Assembly (NCBI GenBank): GCA_947372225.1
Contig: CANBSV010000024.1
Coordinates: 1 to 28,198, forward strand
DNA length: 28,198 bases
Direction: 5' to 3'
Source: Burkholderiales bacterium
GTDB lineage: Bacteria > Pseudomonadota > Gammaproteobacteria > Burkholderiales > Burkholderiaceae_C
Positions 16,375 to 24,178 of the stretch are shown one piece after another. Numbering within the stretch: position 1 is the stretch's first letter; every line of letters starts with the position of its first letter. The translations under genes and the position numbers were made by a program. The notes under the pieces are model-generated. The model made no database searches, was not told where the DNA came from, and worked only from the letters and a program-made list of their open reading frames with translations.

Positions 16375-16845
16375 TCATGCCACCGACTTCAGCGGTTCCC
16401 AGTTGGCGATCAACTCATGCAACTTGGCGGCATCGGGCTCTGTCTTCAAGCGTTCGCGCAAATCGCGGTCGCTGAGCATTTCGGCGATCTCTGAAAGTAT
16501 CTCCAGGTGCCTTTGCGTGGCCGCTTCAGGCACGAGCAGAAAAATCAGCAACGACACCGCCTCATCGTCGGGCGCATCGAACGGGATGGGCTGCACCACG
16601 CGGGCAACCGCTGCCAGAGGATTTTTCAGGCCCTTGATTCGACCATGCGGAATGGCCACGCCATGGCCGAGTCCGGTCGAGCCAAGCCGCTCGCGGGCGA
16701 ACAGGTTGTCCGTCACGGTGGCACGCGCGATGGCGTGCTGGTTCTCGAAAAGCAGGCCCGCGTGTTCGAACACCCGCTTCTTGCTGGTGGCGTCCACATC
16801 GACCAGAACATTGCTGGCAGGAAGGATGGCGGCGAGGCGATTCAT
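16375..16845 (-). CDS. ptsN: nitrogen-regulatory PTS protein EIIA-Ntr
   Basis: Phosphocarrier of the nitrogen PTS that signals metabolic state, in studied bacteria to potassium transport and stress systems, and not a sugar transporter. The 156-residue EIIA domain of the mannitol/fructose type has the phosphorylatable histidine in GVAIPHGRI (H67) and the LLIFLLVPEAATQRHLEIL strand-helix. It lies between the terminator of hpf and hprK, and the ptsN-hprK order is typical of Burkholderiales. The hairpin after hpf suggests that ptsN-hprK are at least partly transcribed from their own promoter in the 189 bases upstream. Confidence 0.95.
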   Translation of the reverse strand: MNRLAAILPASNVLVDVDATSKKRVFEHAGLLFENQHAIARATVTDNLFARERLGSTGLGHGVAIPHGRIKGLKNPLAAVARVVQPIPFDAPDDEAVSLLIFLLVPEAATQRHLEILSEIAEMLSDRDLRERLKTEPDAAKLHELIANWEPLKSVA

Positions 16846-16964
16846 CGGGAATTCAGGGCCGGGTCTTCAGCATCGGCGGGCACGTTCGATCGCCAGATGT
16901 GAGTTCAATGAGGGATCAGACAGACACAACGCAACGTGGCGGATGATGGCACGGGAGCGAAACG

Positions 16965-16992
16965 ATTGTGCACAGGGTGCTGCATTGCAGCA
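16965..16992 (-). promoter_or_regulatory. palindrome and candidate promoter upstream of ptsN
   Basis: TGCTGCA-T-TGCAGCA (16978-16992) is a perfect 15-base palindrome. On the minus strand it overlaps a possible -35 TTGCTG, followed after 17 bases by CACAAT (16965-16970) as -10. The hexamers are weak matches, but the palindrome sits where a repressor would block polymerase. The transcript would have a leader of about 115 bases before ptsN. Confidence 0.3.
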
Positions 16993-17034
16993 ACGGTGCC
17001 GCCCGGCTCGCATGCGCGGTTGTTGCGCGGGCCA

Positions 17035-17058
17035 CAAAAAAGCGGCCCGAAGGCCGCT
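17035..17058 (-). terminator. strong intrinsic terminator after hpf
   Basis: On the minus strand a seven-base stem, AGCGGCC with GGCCGCT, closes a stable TTCG tetraloop and runs straight into TTTTT (17036-17040). It begins 28 bases after the hpf stop codon. This is a textbook Rho-independent terminator and separates hpf from ptsN-hprK. Confidence 0.9.
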
Positions 17059-17086
17059 GGGTTCTTGCCAAGTTGCGGTCAACCGG

Positions 17087-17428
17087 TCAAGGAGCCGTTG
17101 CATCCAAGCGCTTGGCCGCGACGTGGTGGTAGTCCTGAACCTTGGCTTTGTAACGACAGACCTGGCGATCAAGCTTGTCCATCAATTGATCGACGGCCGC
17201 GTACATATCCTCGGCTGAATGTTCCACAAAGATGTCCTTGCCTTTCACGTGCAGCGTGACCTCAGCCTTTTGGCGCAGGGCCTTTTCCCGCGGCTTTTCC
17301 ACCGACAGCAGCACATTGATGTCGACCACTTGGTCGAAGTGGCGCGTGACGCGCTCCAGTTTGGTGAGCACGTACTCCCGCAAGGCTGCGGTGATGTCCA
17401 GGTGGTGACCACTGATCGTCAAGTTCAT
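17087..17428 (-). CDS. hpf: ribosome hibernation promoting factor, short form
   Basis: Binds the 30S decoding region and, in characterised relatives, promotes inactive 100S ribosome dimers in stationary phase. The 113-residue protein is the short HPF/YfiA fold: MNLTISGHHLDITAALREYV at the N-terminus, KAEVTLHVKGKDIFVE in the middle strands and SAEDMYAAVDQLMDKLDRQ in the last helix. The start at 17428 is fixed by an AGGAG five bases upstream; an upstream in-frame start at 17458 is unnecessary. It is usually found next to rpoN in proteobacteria, but here its upstream neighbour is the divergent corA. Confidence 0.94.
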   Translation of the reverse strand: MNLTISGHHLDITAALREYVLTKLERVTRHFDQVVDINVLLSVEKPREKALRQKAEVTLHVKGKDIFVEHSAEDMYAAVDQLMDKLDRQVCRYKAKVQDYHHVAAKRLDATAP

Positions 17429-17581
17429 GGGAACTCCTTTCGCACAGATGACAGACATAGAGCTCGGCGATCAAGCCCGGGACGCCACCGTTAGAGCGAC
17501 GCCCTCCGACCGACCGCGGACCCATCTTGCTCCCGAACTTCGGCGCGCGCAAGTTGGTGGTGTCAGGCGGCATCTCGGGCA

Positions 17582-17609
17582 GGGGTGGCCCTACCCCCGG
17601 TGCGATAAT
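17582..17609 (+). promoter_or_regulatory. candidate extended -10 promoter of corA with upstream hairpin
   Basis: TG-C-GATAAT (17601-17609) looks like an extended -10 element about 80 bases before corA. Immediately upstream, GGGGT and ACCCC (17582-17586 and 17593-17597) form a short dyad in place of a recognisable -35. No known regulator is assigned. The remaining 17429-17689 region shows no convincing gene. Confidence 0.35.
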
Positions 17610-17689
17610 TTTTGGCATTCGACCGGCTGATTTCTCGATAGACATCCCCGCCTTGGCGCGCCCGGCGCACCGGTTTTGCTGGAGTTCGC

Positions 17690-18649
17690 ATGCTCAATGT
17701 CTTCTCGTTGGCCCTTGGCCGGCTGGTTCAGGAAGAAATCGAAAGTCTCGACGCCCTGGCCCATGTGCAGCCGGTCTGGGTCGACCTTGACGCGCCGACC
17801 CCCGAGGAAAAAGGCTGGATCGCGCAGCACTTTGGCGTGACGATCCCCGACGACGCGGTCGACGATGACCTGGAAGAGTCCGCCCGCTTCTACGAGGAAG
17901 ACAACGGTGAGTTGCACATCCGAAGCGACTTTCTGATCGACGACGACGAGAACCCGCGCAATGTGCGCGTGGCTTTCATCCTGTTTCGCAACGTGCTGTT
18001 TTCAATGCACGACGAGGAGCTGCCCGTCTTTCGCCTGCTGCGCCTGCGTGCGCGGCGCATCCCGGCGCTGATCGAGGACGCGAAGGACGTGCTGCTCAAG
18101 CTCTATGCGGCTGACGCCGAGTACAGCGCCGATGCCCTCGAGGGCATTTACGACGCGCTGGAAGTGGTGGGCCAGCGCGTGCTCAAGGAAGACGTGAATG
18201 ACGCCGTGGCAGCCGAGGCCTTGTCGGCGATTGCCAAGGAGGAAGACCTCAACGGGCGCATCCGCCGCAACGTGATGGACACGCGCCGCGCCATCAGTTT
18301 CATGATGCGCAGCCGACTGCTCAACGCCGAGCAGTTCGAGGAGGCGCGACAGATCATGCGCGACATCGATTCGCTCGACAGCCACACGACCTTTCTGTTC
18401 GACAAGATCAACTTTTTGATGAACGCCACCGTCGGTTTCATCAACATCAATCAGAACAAGATCATCAAACTGTTCTCGGTGGCAAGCGTCGCGCTGCTGC
18501 CGCCCACGCTGATTGCGAGCATCTACGGCATGAATTTCGACGTCATGCCCGAACTGAAGTGGCACTACGGCTATCCGTTCGCCATCGCCTTGATGGTGGC
18601 GTCGGTGGTGGCTCCTTTCGTCTACTTCCGCCGCAAGGGTTGGTTGTGA
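17690..18649 (+). CDS. corA: magnesium/cobalt transport protein CorA
   Basis: Pentameric inner-membrane channel for magnesium (also cobalt and nickel in characterised members). The 319 residues have a large acidic cytoplasmic N-terminal domain (about 1-250), with the long stalk helix near LLNAEQFEEARQIMRDIDSL. Two C-terminal transmembrane helices follow (about 260-280 and 292-312). The signature YGMNF with GMN at 280-282 closes the first helix, and the short positively charged tail RRKGWL is typical. GGAG lies upstream of the ATG. The next gene, a small membrane protein, starts 35 bases later. Confidence 0.95.
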   Translation: MLNVFSLALGRLVQEEIESLDALAHVQPVWVDLDAPTPEEKGWIAQHFGVTIPDDAVDDDLEESARFYEEDNGELHIRSDFLIDDDENPRNVRVAFILFRNVLFSMHDEELPVFRLLRLRARRIPALIEDAKDVLLKLYAADAEYSADALEGIYDALEVVGQRVLKEDVNDAVAAEALSAIAKEEDLNGRIRRNVMDTRRAISFMMRSRLLNAEQFEEARQIMRDIDSLDSHTTFLFDKINFLMNATVGFININQNKIIKLFSVASVALLPPTLIASIYGMNFDVMPELKWHYGYPFAIALMVASVVAPFVYFRRKGWL

Positions 18650-18684
18650 CACCCGGGGCGCTCCCGGGAGGGTGCTGAGAGCCC

Positions 18685-18837
18685 ATGGACGACAAGTGGC
18701 TGATCGCCCTCGGGGCGCTGGTCGTGCTGCTGGCGGTGTTCGCCCTGAAGGTCTGGCACGCCAGTGGCGTGTGCGCCGACCTGAACGGGCGCTGGACCGA
18801 CGGCGATTGCGTCTTCGAAGAAAGACTCGTGCGGTGA
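18685..18837 (+). CDS. small single-pass membrane protein of unknown function
   Basis: A 50-residue frame between corA and an MFS gene. The first 22 residues form one hydrophobic helix (WLIALGALVVLLAVFALKVW). A short tail with two cysteines about 11 residues apart (C30 and C42) follows, in a GVCADLNGRW...GDC context. If the N-terminus stays inside, the cysteines face the periplasm and could form a disulfide. A GAGAG precedes the ATG. Its stop overlaps the GTG start of the MFS gene by four bases (GTGA), strong support that it is translated. I do not recognise a family. It may be a small partner of the transporter. Confidence 0.6.
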   Translation: MDDKWLIALGALVVLLAVFALKVWHASGVCADLNGRWTDGDCVFEERLVR

Positions 18838-19991
18838 GCGCAGCGCCGGGCGTGCTGAAGGCCCTGTTCCGCGTGGCGTCGGCCACCACGCTGATGGTGC
18901 TGTCGTTCGCGATGCTCACGCCGGTGCTTGCGGTGCGGCTGCAAACGGCCGGCGAAACCGCGTCGGCCATCGGCCTGTTTGCGATGCTGCCTTTCCTGAG
19001 CATTGCGCTGATGGTGCCGCTGATGCCCTGGGTGTTTGATCGCATGGGCGTGGCTGCGGCCTACCGCTGGGGCCTCGGCTTGGAGGGGCTGGCGATCCTG
19101 GGCTATGCGCTGACCGATCACTACGCGCTGTGGTGCCTGCTGGCGATTCTGGGTGGCGTCGGGGCGGCGGCCGCCTGGAATGGCACCGAGGCCATGATCG
19201 CGCACAACGCTCCTCCCGAGCGGCGAGGCCGTTTCACCGGGCTGTATCAAACTGCGCTGGGCGGCGCTTTGGCGCTGGGCCCGTTTTTGCCCGGGTTGCT
19301 GCCGTTGTCGCCTCGGGCGCTGACGGTGCTCGCGGCACTGATGCCGGTCGTGGGCATTGCCTTTACGCTGGGCGGGCGCGTGGGCACCTTGCGGGTGAGC
19401 CATGAGGACGCTACGCCGGTCGGTCTGTGGGCCACGATGTGCGGCGTTCCTGGACTGGTGGCGGTGGCCTTTGCCGGCGGGGTGTTCGAGACGGGCCTGG
19501 GCGCGATCACCACGGCCTACGGCTCGCAGATTGGACTGACGATGGCCGCGGCGACCTCACTGGCCGGCGTGATCGGTGTGGGCAGTCTTGCCTTCCAGTA
19601 CCCCTGCGGATGGTTGTCGGACCACCTGTCACCGCGCAGTGTCTTCAGCCTGGCCGGGGCCCTGCTGCTGGCCGCTTCTGCCGCCTTCGAGTTCGCTCCG
19701 GCGTGGGTGCCGCTGCTGTGGATCTGCGCCTTTGTCTGGGGCGCGGTGGGTGGTGCGCTCTACACGCTGACCATGATCCGCGTGGCACATGAGTTCGCAG
19801 CATCGTCGGCGATGGCCGGCACCGCGGCGATGATCACCGGCTACACCGTGGGCGGGGCGATCGGCCCGTCGTTCAGCGGCCTGATGCTCGATACGTTTGG
19901 CGTGACCGGGCAGTCGGTCTGGTTGAGTGCCCTCGGGCTGGCGGTGCTGCTGGTGTCGCGCCGCTTTTCGACCCGCGTGGGCCACGCCTGA
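18834..19991 (+). CDS. MFS transporter
   Basis: Predicted inner-membrane secondary transporter of unknown substrate. The frame is open far upstream, but the GTG at 18834 gives a clean cytoplasmic N-terminus and 385 residues, and it overlaps the preceding small gene by four bases. About twelve hydrophobic segments are visible. The loop between helices 2 and 3 reads PWVFDRMGVAAAYRWG, a variant of the MFS motif with a conserved D-R, and the second half repeats the pattern as CGWLSDHLSPRSVFS. This resembles the drug or metabolite exporter branches with compact loops. Nothing in the neighbourhood fixes the substrate. It converges on the last gene of the right-hand operon. Confidence 0.82.
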   Translation: MSAAPGVLKALFRVASATTLMVLSFAMLTPVLAVRLQTAGETASAIGLFAMLPFLSIALMVPLMPWVFDRMGVAAAYRWGLGLEGLAILGYALTDHYALWCLLAILGGVGAAAAWNGTEAMIAHNAPPERRGRFTGLYQTALGGALALGPFLPGLLPLSPRALTVLAALMPVVGIAFTLGGRVGTLRVSHEDATPVGLWATMCGVPGLVAVAFAGGVFETGLGAITTAYGSQIGLTMAAATSLAGVIGVGSLAFQYPCGWLSDHLSPRSVFSLAGALLLAASAAFEFAPAWVPLLWICAFVWGAVGGALYTLTMIRVAHEFAASSAMAGTAAMITGYTVGGAIGPSFSGLMLDTFGVTGQSVWLSALGLAVLLVSRRFSTRVGHA

Positions 19992-20019
19992 CAAGGCCCA
20001 CCCCTGGAGGCCCCCGTGC

Positions 20020-21027
20020 TCAGCCGGGGGACAGGGTCAACGCCATCTGCCGCGCCATGGCCCGACCGCTCAGCCAGGCGCGCTCGATGCCATCGGGCGG
20101 TGCGCCGCCGATATCGCCGGCACGATGCCAGCCATCGCCACAGGCGCCCAACTGAAGCGATGCATTCCAGCCACAAGGCTCTGCCCGCGGGCCGGGCACT
20201 TGCGCATATCGCCAGCAGTGAGCCGCGGCATGCACGGGCGGCGGCGGGCTCACCCCCAGCGCGTTTGCGAAGGCCGCGGAGAGCGCCGAGATGACGTCGG
20301 CCTGCGCCATGGCGAGGTGATCTGCGCTCCACTGGGGCGTAGCGTGCAGCACCCAGCGGTTGGCGATGCCTTGCACCGCAGGCCGGCCGGCGCGCGCATC
20401 GTCGCGGTGCGCTCGTGCGAGCACTGCGGTCGGGTCCGTTGACACCCAGGCGGCAACGGGTGCCGCCCAGGGCTCAGCCCATGCCGCCATCACCGTCCAG
20501 CACGGCTCGCTGCGGGTGAGCCACAAAACTTCCGTCAGCGCCACGTCTGGCGCGAGCAGTGCGGCCGCCTGTTCGGCGGGCACCGCGACGGCCACGGCGT
20601 CGAAGTGACCCGCATCGAGTGTCCCGTCAAGCATGCGCAACCGCCAACCCGCCGGCGCACCGGGTTCGATCGCGCAAACATGGGCTTCGGCACGCAGGTT
20701 GAGGGTGGGCCGCACTTCGCCGGCCAGGTGCTGCGCCACGGCGTTCATCGACGGCACCCCGATCAGCTGGCGCGCGCCTTCAGCGGTGTCTGCGGCGATC
20801 CAGCCGGCGCGTTGCCACTCGAGCACCTGCGCGCCAAACGCGGCCGTGACCGCATGCAGGCTGCTTGCGCCGTGGTCGAAGGGGCCTGCCTCGCTGCGCC
20901 GCGTGGCGCAACGTCCGCCAGGCCCGCGGCTTTTTTCAAAGACCGTCACCCCATGGCCCGCGAGTTGCAATTCGGCCGTCAAGGTCAGCCCGGCGATGCC
21001 CGCGCCGATCACGGCGATGCGACTCAC
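20020..21027 (-). CDS. renalase-like NAD(P)/FAD-dependent oxidoreductase
   Basis: Predicted flavoprotein of the bacterial renalase-like group (COG3380 type). The 335 residues start with the dinucleotide-binding loop IAVIGAGIAGLTLTAEL (about 3-19), then the FEKSRGPGGRCATRR segment that contacts FAD, and FDHGASSLHAV, where renalases carry a flavin-contacting block. The C-terminal FAD motif appears as LQLGACGDGWHRAGDIGGA. The start is GTG at 21027; the ATG-less start is supported by the immediate Rossmann fold. It is the last gene of the nine-gene minus-strand operon, 40 bases after the NTF2-like gene. The substrate is unknown; in the operon context, oxidation or reduction of a lipid product is one possibility. 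Confidence 0.8.
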   Translation of the reverse strand: MSRIAVIGAGIAGLTLTAELQLAGHGVTVFEKSRGPGGRCATRRSEAGPFDHGASSLHAVTAAFGAQVLEWQRAGWIAADTAEGARQLIGVPSMNAVAQHLAGEVRPTLNLRAEAHVCAIEPGAPAGWRLRMLDGTLDAGHFDAVAVAVPAEQAAALLAPDVALTEVLWLTRSEPCWTVMAAWAEPWAAPVAAWVSTDPTAVLARAHRDDARAGRPAVQGIANRWVLHATPQWSADHLAMAQADVISALSAAFANALGVSPPPPVHAAAHCWRYAQVPGPRAEPCGWNASLQLGACGDGWHRAGDIGGAPPDGIERAWLSGRAMARQMALTLSPG

Positions 21028-21067
21028 CGGATCGCCCCTCGGCGTGCGTGCCGGGCCGTCAGCGGTT

Positions 21068-21520
21068 TCACGAATTGGCCTGACGCTTGAGCCATCGCAT
21101 CAGCACGCCCACGCCGGGCAGCTTTTCGTACAGCTCCTCGGCGGCGTCCCAGTAGTCGCGGTGCAGCGTGATCAGGCCATGCTCGCCGAGCTTCAGGTGC
21201 GACGCGCCGCGCACGGTTTGCAACTCGTTGCTGAAGCGCCGGAAGCGAAAGCAGAAATCCCAGCTCAAGAAGCACTGGTCGCCTTGCACCAGCACGTCTT
21301 TCACCACGAAGTACGGCGCGTCGAGTGCCACGTACATGTGGCTGAACACGCGCTGGATGTCGCCGATGCCGCGCACGTCGTTGAACGGGTCCTTGAAGAC
21401 GGCGTCGGCCGCGTAGAACTCGCCCAGTCGTGCCACGTCAGCTGGGGTGAGCGTCTCGAAGGCCTCGACGATGCGGGCCACTCGCGCGTCGGTGCAGCGC
21501 GGGGCGTTGGGTTCGGTCAT
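21068..21520 (-). CDS. NTF2/SnoaL-like fold protein
   Basis: A 150-residue protein with the cone-shaped NTF2-like fold, which can be a small enzyme (isomerase, hydrolase or cyclase) or a binding module. The pattern is an N-terminal helix TPADVARLGEFYAADAVFKDPFNDVRG (about 25-51, cited as a region), then a second helix, then beta strands including FLSWDFCFRFRR and RGASHLKLGEHGLITLHRDYWD. The AVFKDPFNDV block with conserved D-P-F is typical of this operon-associated subgroup. It has no signal peptide, so it is cytoplasmic. It starts nine bases after the SDR stop and is coupled to it. No catalytic function can be assigned. Confidence 0.78.
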   Translation of the reverse strand: MTEPNAPRCTDARVARIVEAFETLTPADVARLGEFYAADAVFKDPFNDVRGIGDIQRVFSHMYVALDAPYFVVKDVLVQGDQCFLSWDFCFRFRRFSNELQTVRGASHLKLGEHGLITLHRDYWDAAEELYEKLPGVGVLMRWLKRQANS

Positions 21521-21529
21521 GGCGCGCTC

Positions 21530-22303
21530 CTACAGCCCGGTGGCCCGGCGGATGATCTTGAAATACGCAGCGTCGCCCAGCAGACCCAGCAGCTTCAGGA
21601 ACCGCGTGAAGCGCTTTGGAAAATGAATCTCGAAGTCGCCCTTCGCCCAGCCGGCCAGCATCGCGCGCGCGGCCTCGCCGGTCGAGATCAGCGCGGGCAT
21701 CTTGAATTCGTTTTGGGCGGTGAGCGGGGTTTCCACGAAGCCCGGGTTGATCACCGACACCCCGAGCCCGAGCGGCTGCACATCCAGGTAGAGCGTTTGC
21801 GCCAGGTTGATCAGCGCGGCCTTGGTTGGCCCGTAAGCCAGTGCGTTGGGCAGCCCCCGGTAGCCGGCCACGCTCGACATCAGGCTGATGTGCCCCGAGC
21901 GCTGCGTGAGCAGCACCGGCAGCACGGCGTCCAGCATGTAGAGCGCGCCAACGTAGTTGATCTGCTCATGGCGCAGCATCTCGTCCAGGTCAAAGGCCGT
22001 GGCGCGCATGGGCTTGTAGTACCCGGCGCAGTACAGCGCCAGGTCGATGCGACCATGGCGAGCCACGATCTGCGCGCTGGCCGCACGCATCGCCTCGCGA
22101 TCCGTCGCGTCGAGTGCGATGCCCATGCTGCCCGGATGCGCAGCCTCGAAGGCCGTCAGCGCGCTCGCGTTGCGCGCCGACACCACCACGGTCGCGCCGC
22201 ATCCGTGCAGCCGCTGGGCGGTGGCCAGGCCGATGCCGCTCGACGCGCCCACCAGCCACACGACGCGGCCGCGCCAGTCGGTGATCGGCGGGTTCAGTGA
22301 CAT
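21530..22303 (-). CDS. short-chain dehydrogenase/reductase
   Basis: Predicted NAD(P)-dependent oxidoreductase of the classical SDR family. The 257 residues show the cofactor loop GASSGIG (19-25), the NAG-like motif as YCAGYY (91-96), the catalytic serine in SLMSSVAG (S144) and the YxxxK pair in AYGPTKAAL (Y157, K161). The C-terminal part, GWAKGDFEIHFPKRFTRFLKLLGLL, is basic and amphipathic, suggesting membrane association, which would suit a lipid substrate. SDR genes of this type occur beside cyclopropane-synthase-like genes in several proteobacterial stress operons. It lies 16 bases after the DUF3833 gene. Confidence 0.88.
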   Translation of the reverse strand: MSLNPPITDWRGRVVWLVGASSGIGLATAQRLHGCGATVVVSARNASALTAFEAAHPGSMGIALDATDREAMRAASAQIVARHGRIDLALYCAGYYKPMRATAFDLDEMLRHEQINYVGALYMLDAVLPVLLTQRSGHISLMSSVAGYRGLPNALAYGPTKAALINLAQTLYLDVQPLGLGVSVINPGFVETPLTAQNEFKMPALISTGEAARAMLAGWAKGDFEIHFPKRFTRFLKLLGLLGDAAYFKIIRRATGL

Positions 22304-22319
22304 GTCTGGCCCTGCGCGC

Positions 22320-22853
22320 TCATGGCTTGTGAAACGCCAGCGTGACTTCGCCCAGGCGCACGCCGAACTTGCTCATCACCGCCTTGTTGAGCATCACGTG
22401 TTCGTCGATCAGGTACATCCAGTCGTCGAACTGCACCTCGTAGGTCTTGCCGTCGACGGGCAACCTCAGCGTGTAGCCCCACTGAAAGGCATTGCCCGCG
22501 CTTTGCCCCTGAGCGGTGCCGACGACGTCTTCTGCGGTGCCGCTGAAGTGACCGTCGGCCAGCTGATGCAGCTTCCACACGCGGCGCTGCGTCTGGCCAT
22601 CGCTGTAGACGAAGTGCTCGTCGAGCACGCCGTCGTCGCCTTGCCAGGTGCACTTCATGGTGACGACGAAACGTCGCACCACCTTGCCCGAGCGGTCGGT
22701 GAACAGCCCGTGCGCGGTGATGTCGCCGTTGAAATAGGTCTTCAGGTCAAGCACCGGCTTTTCCGCCGCGTAGTCGGCGGCGGTGGGCGAGGCGCAACTC
22801 GCCACCAAGGCGCTCGCGGCGAGGGTCAGACACAGGATCAGGCGTTGTTTCAT
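22320..22853 (-). CDS. DUF3833-family lipoprotein
   Basis: Predicted envelope lipoprotein of unknown function. The ATG at 22853 gives 177 residues with a clear signal peptide and lipobox LVASC (cysteine at about 20). The mature part has the DUF3833 pattern: YFNGDITAHGLFTDRSGKVVRRF (about 38-60, cited as a region), DEHFVYSDGQTQRRVWKL, FQWGYTLRLPVDGKTYEVQFDDWMYLID and SKFGVRLGEVTLAF at the end. The strand-rich sequence suggests a lipocalin-like barrel, although that is inference. Its start shares one base with the stop of the MFS gene (TGATG). A lipoprotein next to an MFS and a chalcone-isomerase-like gene suggests periplasmic handling of a lipid. Confidence 0.85.
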   Translation of the reverse strand: MKQRLILCLTLAASALVASCASPTAADYAAEKPVLDLKTYFNGDITAHGLFTDRSGKVVRRFVVTMKCTWQGDDGVLDEHFVYSDGQTQRRVWKLHQLADGHFSGTAEDVVGTAQGQSAGNAFQWGYTLRLPVDGKTYEVQFDDWMYLIDEHVMLNKAVMSKFGVRLGEVTLAFHKP

Positions 22854-24178
22854 CAGGTTTCCTGCAGGTGACGGATCAGCAACGTGTAAAGCAGTGCCGC
22901 GGCGGCGAGCTTCAGCAAGCAAGGCAGCACGCAATAAGCTGCTGTCAGCGCGGTCAGCGCTTGCGGACTGCGACTGTCGGGCGAATAGCCGAACCACGAC
23001 AGCGCCGGCAACGCGATGCCGGCAGCCAGTGCCAGGTTGAGTTTGGTCGCGAAATGCCACCAGCCGAAGTACGCGCCTTCAGACTGCGCGCCATGCCCGG
23101 CACGCTGGATCACGCCGGCCAGAATGGCGCTGGGCAACGTCAGATCCGCGCCCAGTCCGAAGCCGCTGAGCGCGCAAACCACGGTGAACGAGGCGATGTC
23201 GCCTGCTCCCAGTCCGCTGGCCCACACGAACACGACGATGGCAAGCCCCATGCTGACGAGCCACGCGCGCTCCAGGCCGATGCGGTGCACCGCGCGCACC
23301 CACAACGGAATCGAGATCGCGCCCACCGCGAAGTAGCTCGCCAGAAACAGCGCCTCATAGGCCGGTGCTTGAAGCCGGTCTCGGATGAAAAACAGCACCA
23401 GCGTGGCAGGCACCGCGCTGGCGATGCCGTTGACCAGATAGACCGTCAGCAGTCGACGAAACGCCGGCGTGGCGAAGGGCAGCCCGAGCGGCACCTGTTG
23501 GCGCGGACCGCTGGACGCCGCCGGCCGGCTGGCCGCGCGCAGCCACAGCATGCCGGCCACCAGCAGCACCACGAACACGACGGTGGTGGCTGCCATGCCG
23601 GCCAGCGACGGCATGACGCTGGCGATCAGCACCCCGGCCAGCGCCATCCCTTCGCGCCAGGCCACGATGCGCGCTTGCTGTCGAGCGTCGCCGCCGAGCC
23701 GCGCGCCCCACGATTGGTGTGCCACGGTCACCACGCTGTAGCCCATGTAGGTCACCGCCAGCGTGCCGGCACACCACGCCAGCAACGCCGGCGTGCCGCT
23801 GACCTGCGGAAAGAACAGCGCGGCGAACCCGACCGCCAGCAGCATCGCCGCCATCGCCATCGCCCACCAGGTGCGCTGCGCTCCCGCGGCCAGCCAGCCA
23901 TCGGCCGCGCGCCCTATCAACGGGTCGGCCACCGCATCGAGCAGTCGCGCACCCAGCAGCACTGCGCCCAGCGCCGCCAGCGGCACCCCGAAGTGCGTGG
24001 CGTAGTGGTTGGGAAGCACCACATACAAAGGCAGCGCCACGAATGCCAGTGGCAGGCCCAGCGCGCCGTAACCGAGCCCGGCGCGCCAACCCACCAGCGC
24101 GTCCATCACGCGGTGCTCGCCCGGCACCTCGGCGCGTGAGCCGCCGCTGTTGGCCCCCAAAAGGGTCGGCTCGTTCAT
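22853..24178 (-). CDS. GPH-type MFS transporter in the lipid operon
   Basis: Inner-membrane carrier of the glycoside-pentoside-hexuronide:cation symporter branch of the major facilitator superfamily. The 441 residues have about twelve transmembrane segments and the family-typical motif LLDAVADPLIGRAADGW (about 79-95). The second half has AVGAISIPLWVRAVHRIGLERAW. Annotated members are often called sugar transporters, but the same branch includes the animal lysolipid carrier MFSD2A. With lipid-modifying neighbours a lipid or fatty acid cargo is more plausible than a sugar; that is inference. Its start overlaps the chalcone-isomerase-like stop by four bases (ATGA), and its stop overlaps the DUF3833 start. 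Confidence 0.86.
   Translation of the reverse strand: MNEPTLLGANSGGSRAEVPGEHRVMDALVGWRAGLGYGALGLPLAFVALPLYVVLPNHYATHFGVPLAALGAVLLGARLLDAVADPLIGRAADGWLAAGAQRTWWAMAMAAMLLAVGFAALFFPQVSGTPALLAWCAGTLAVTYMGYSVVTVAHQSWGARLGGDARQQARIVAWREGMALAGVLIASVMPSLAGMAATTVVFVVLLVAGMLWLRAASRPAASSGPRQQVPLGLPFATPAFRRLLTVYLVNGIASAVPATLVLFFIRDRLQAPAYEALFLASYFAVGAISIPLWVRAVHRIGLERAWLVSMGLAIVVFVWASGLGAGDIASFTVVCALSGFGLGADLTLPSAILAGVIQRAGHGAQSEGAYFGWWHFATKLNLALAAGIALPALSWFGYSPDSRSPQALTALTAAYCVLPCLLKLAAAALLYTLLIRHLQET

Noticed and set aside
17540..17565. Sigma-54 promoter upstream of hpf
   Set aside because: A TGACAC...TTGC pattern occurs on the minus strand, but the invariant GG of the -24 element is missing.
17262..17645. 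Minus-strand frame of 127 codons upstream of and overlapping hpf
   Set aside because: It overlaps hpf heavily in another frame; hpf has the ribosome binding site and family match.
20633..22300. Open frame of 555 codons on the plus strand opposite the NTF2-like and SDR genes
   Set aside because: Antisense shadow crossing two well-supported genes; no domain motifs.
22868..24139. Open frame of 423 codons opposite the GPH/MFS gene
   Set aside because: Composition dominated by His, Arg and Gln, antisense to a clear membrane protein.
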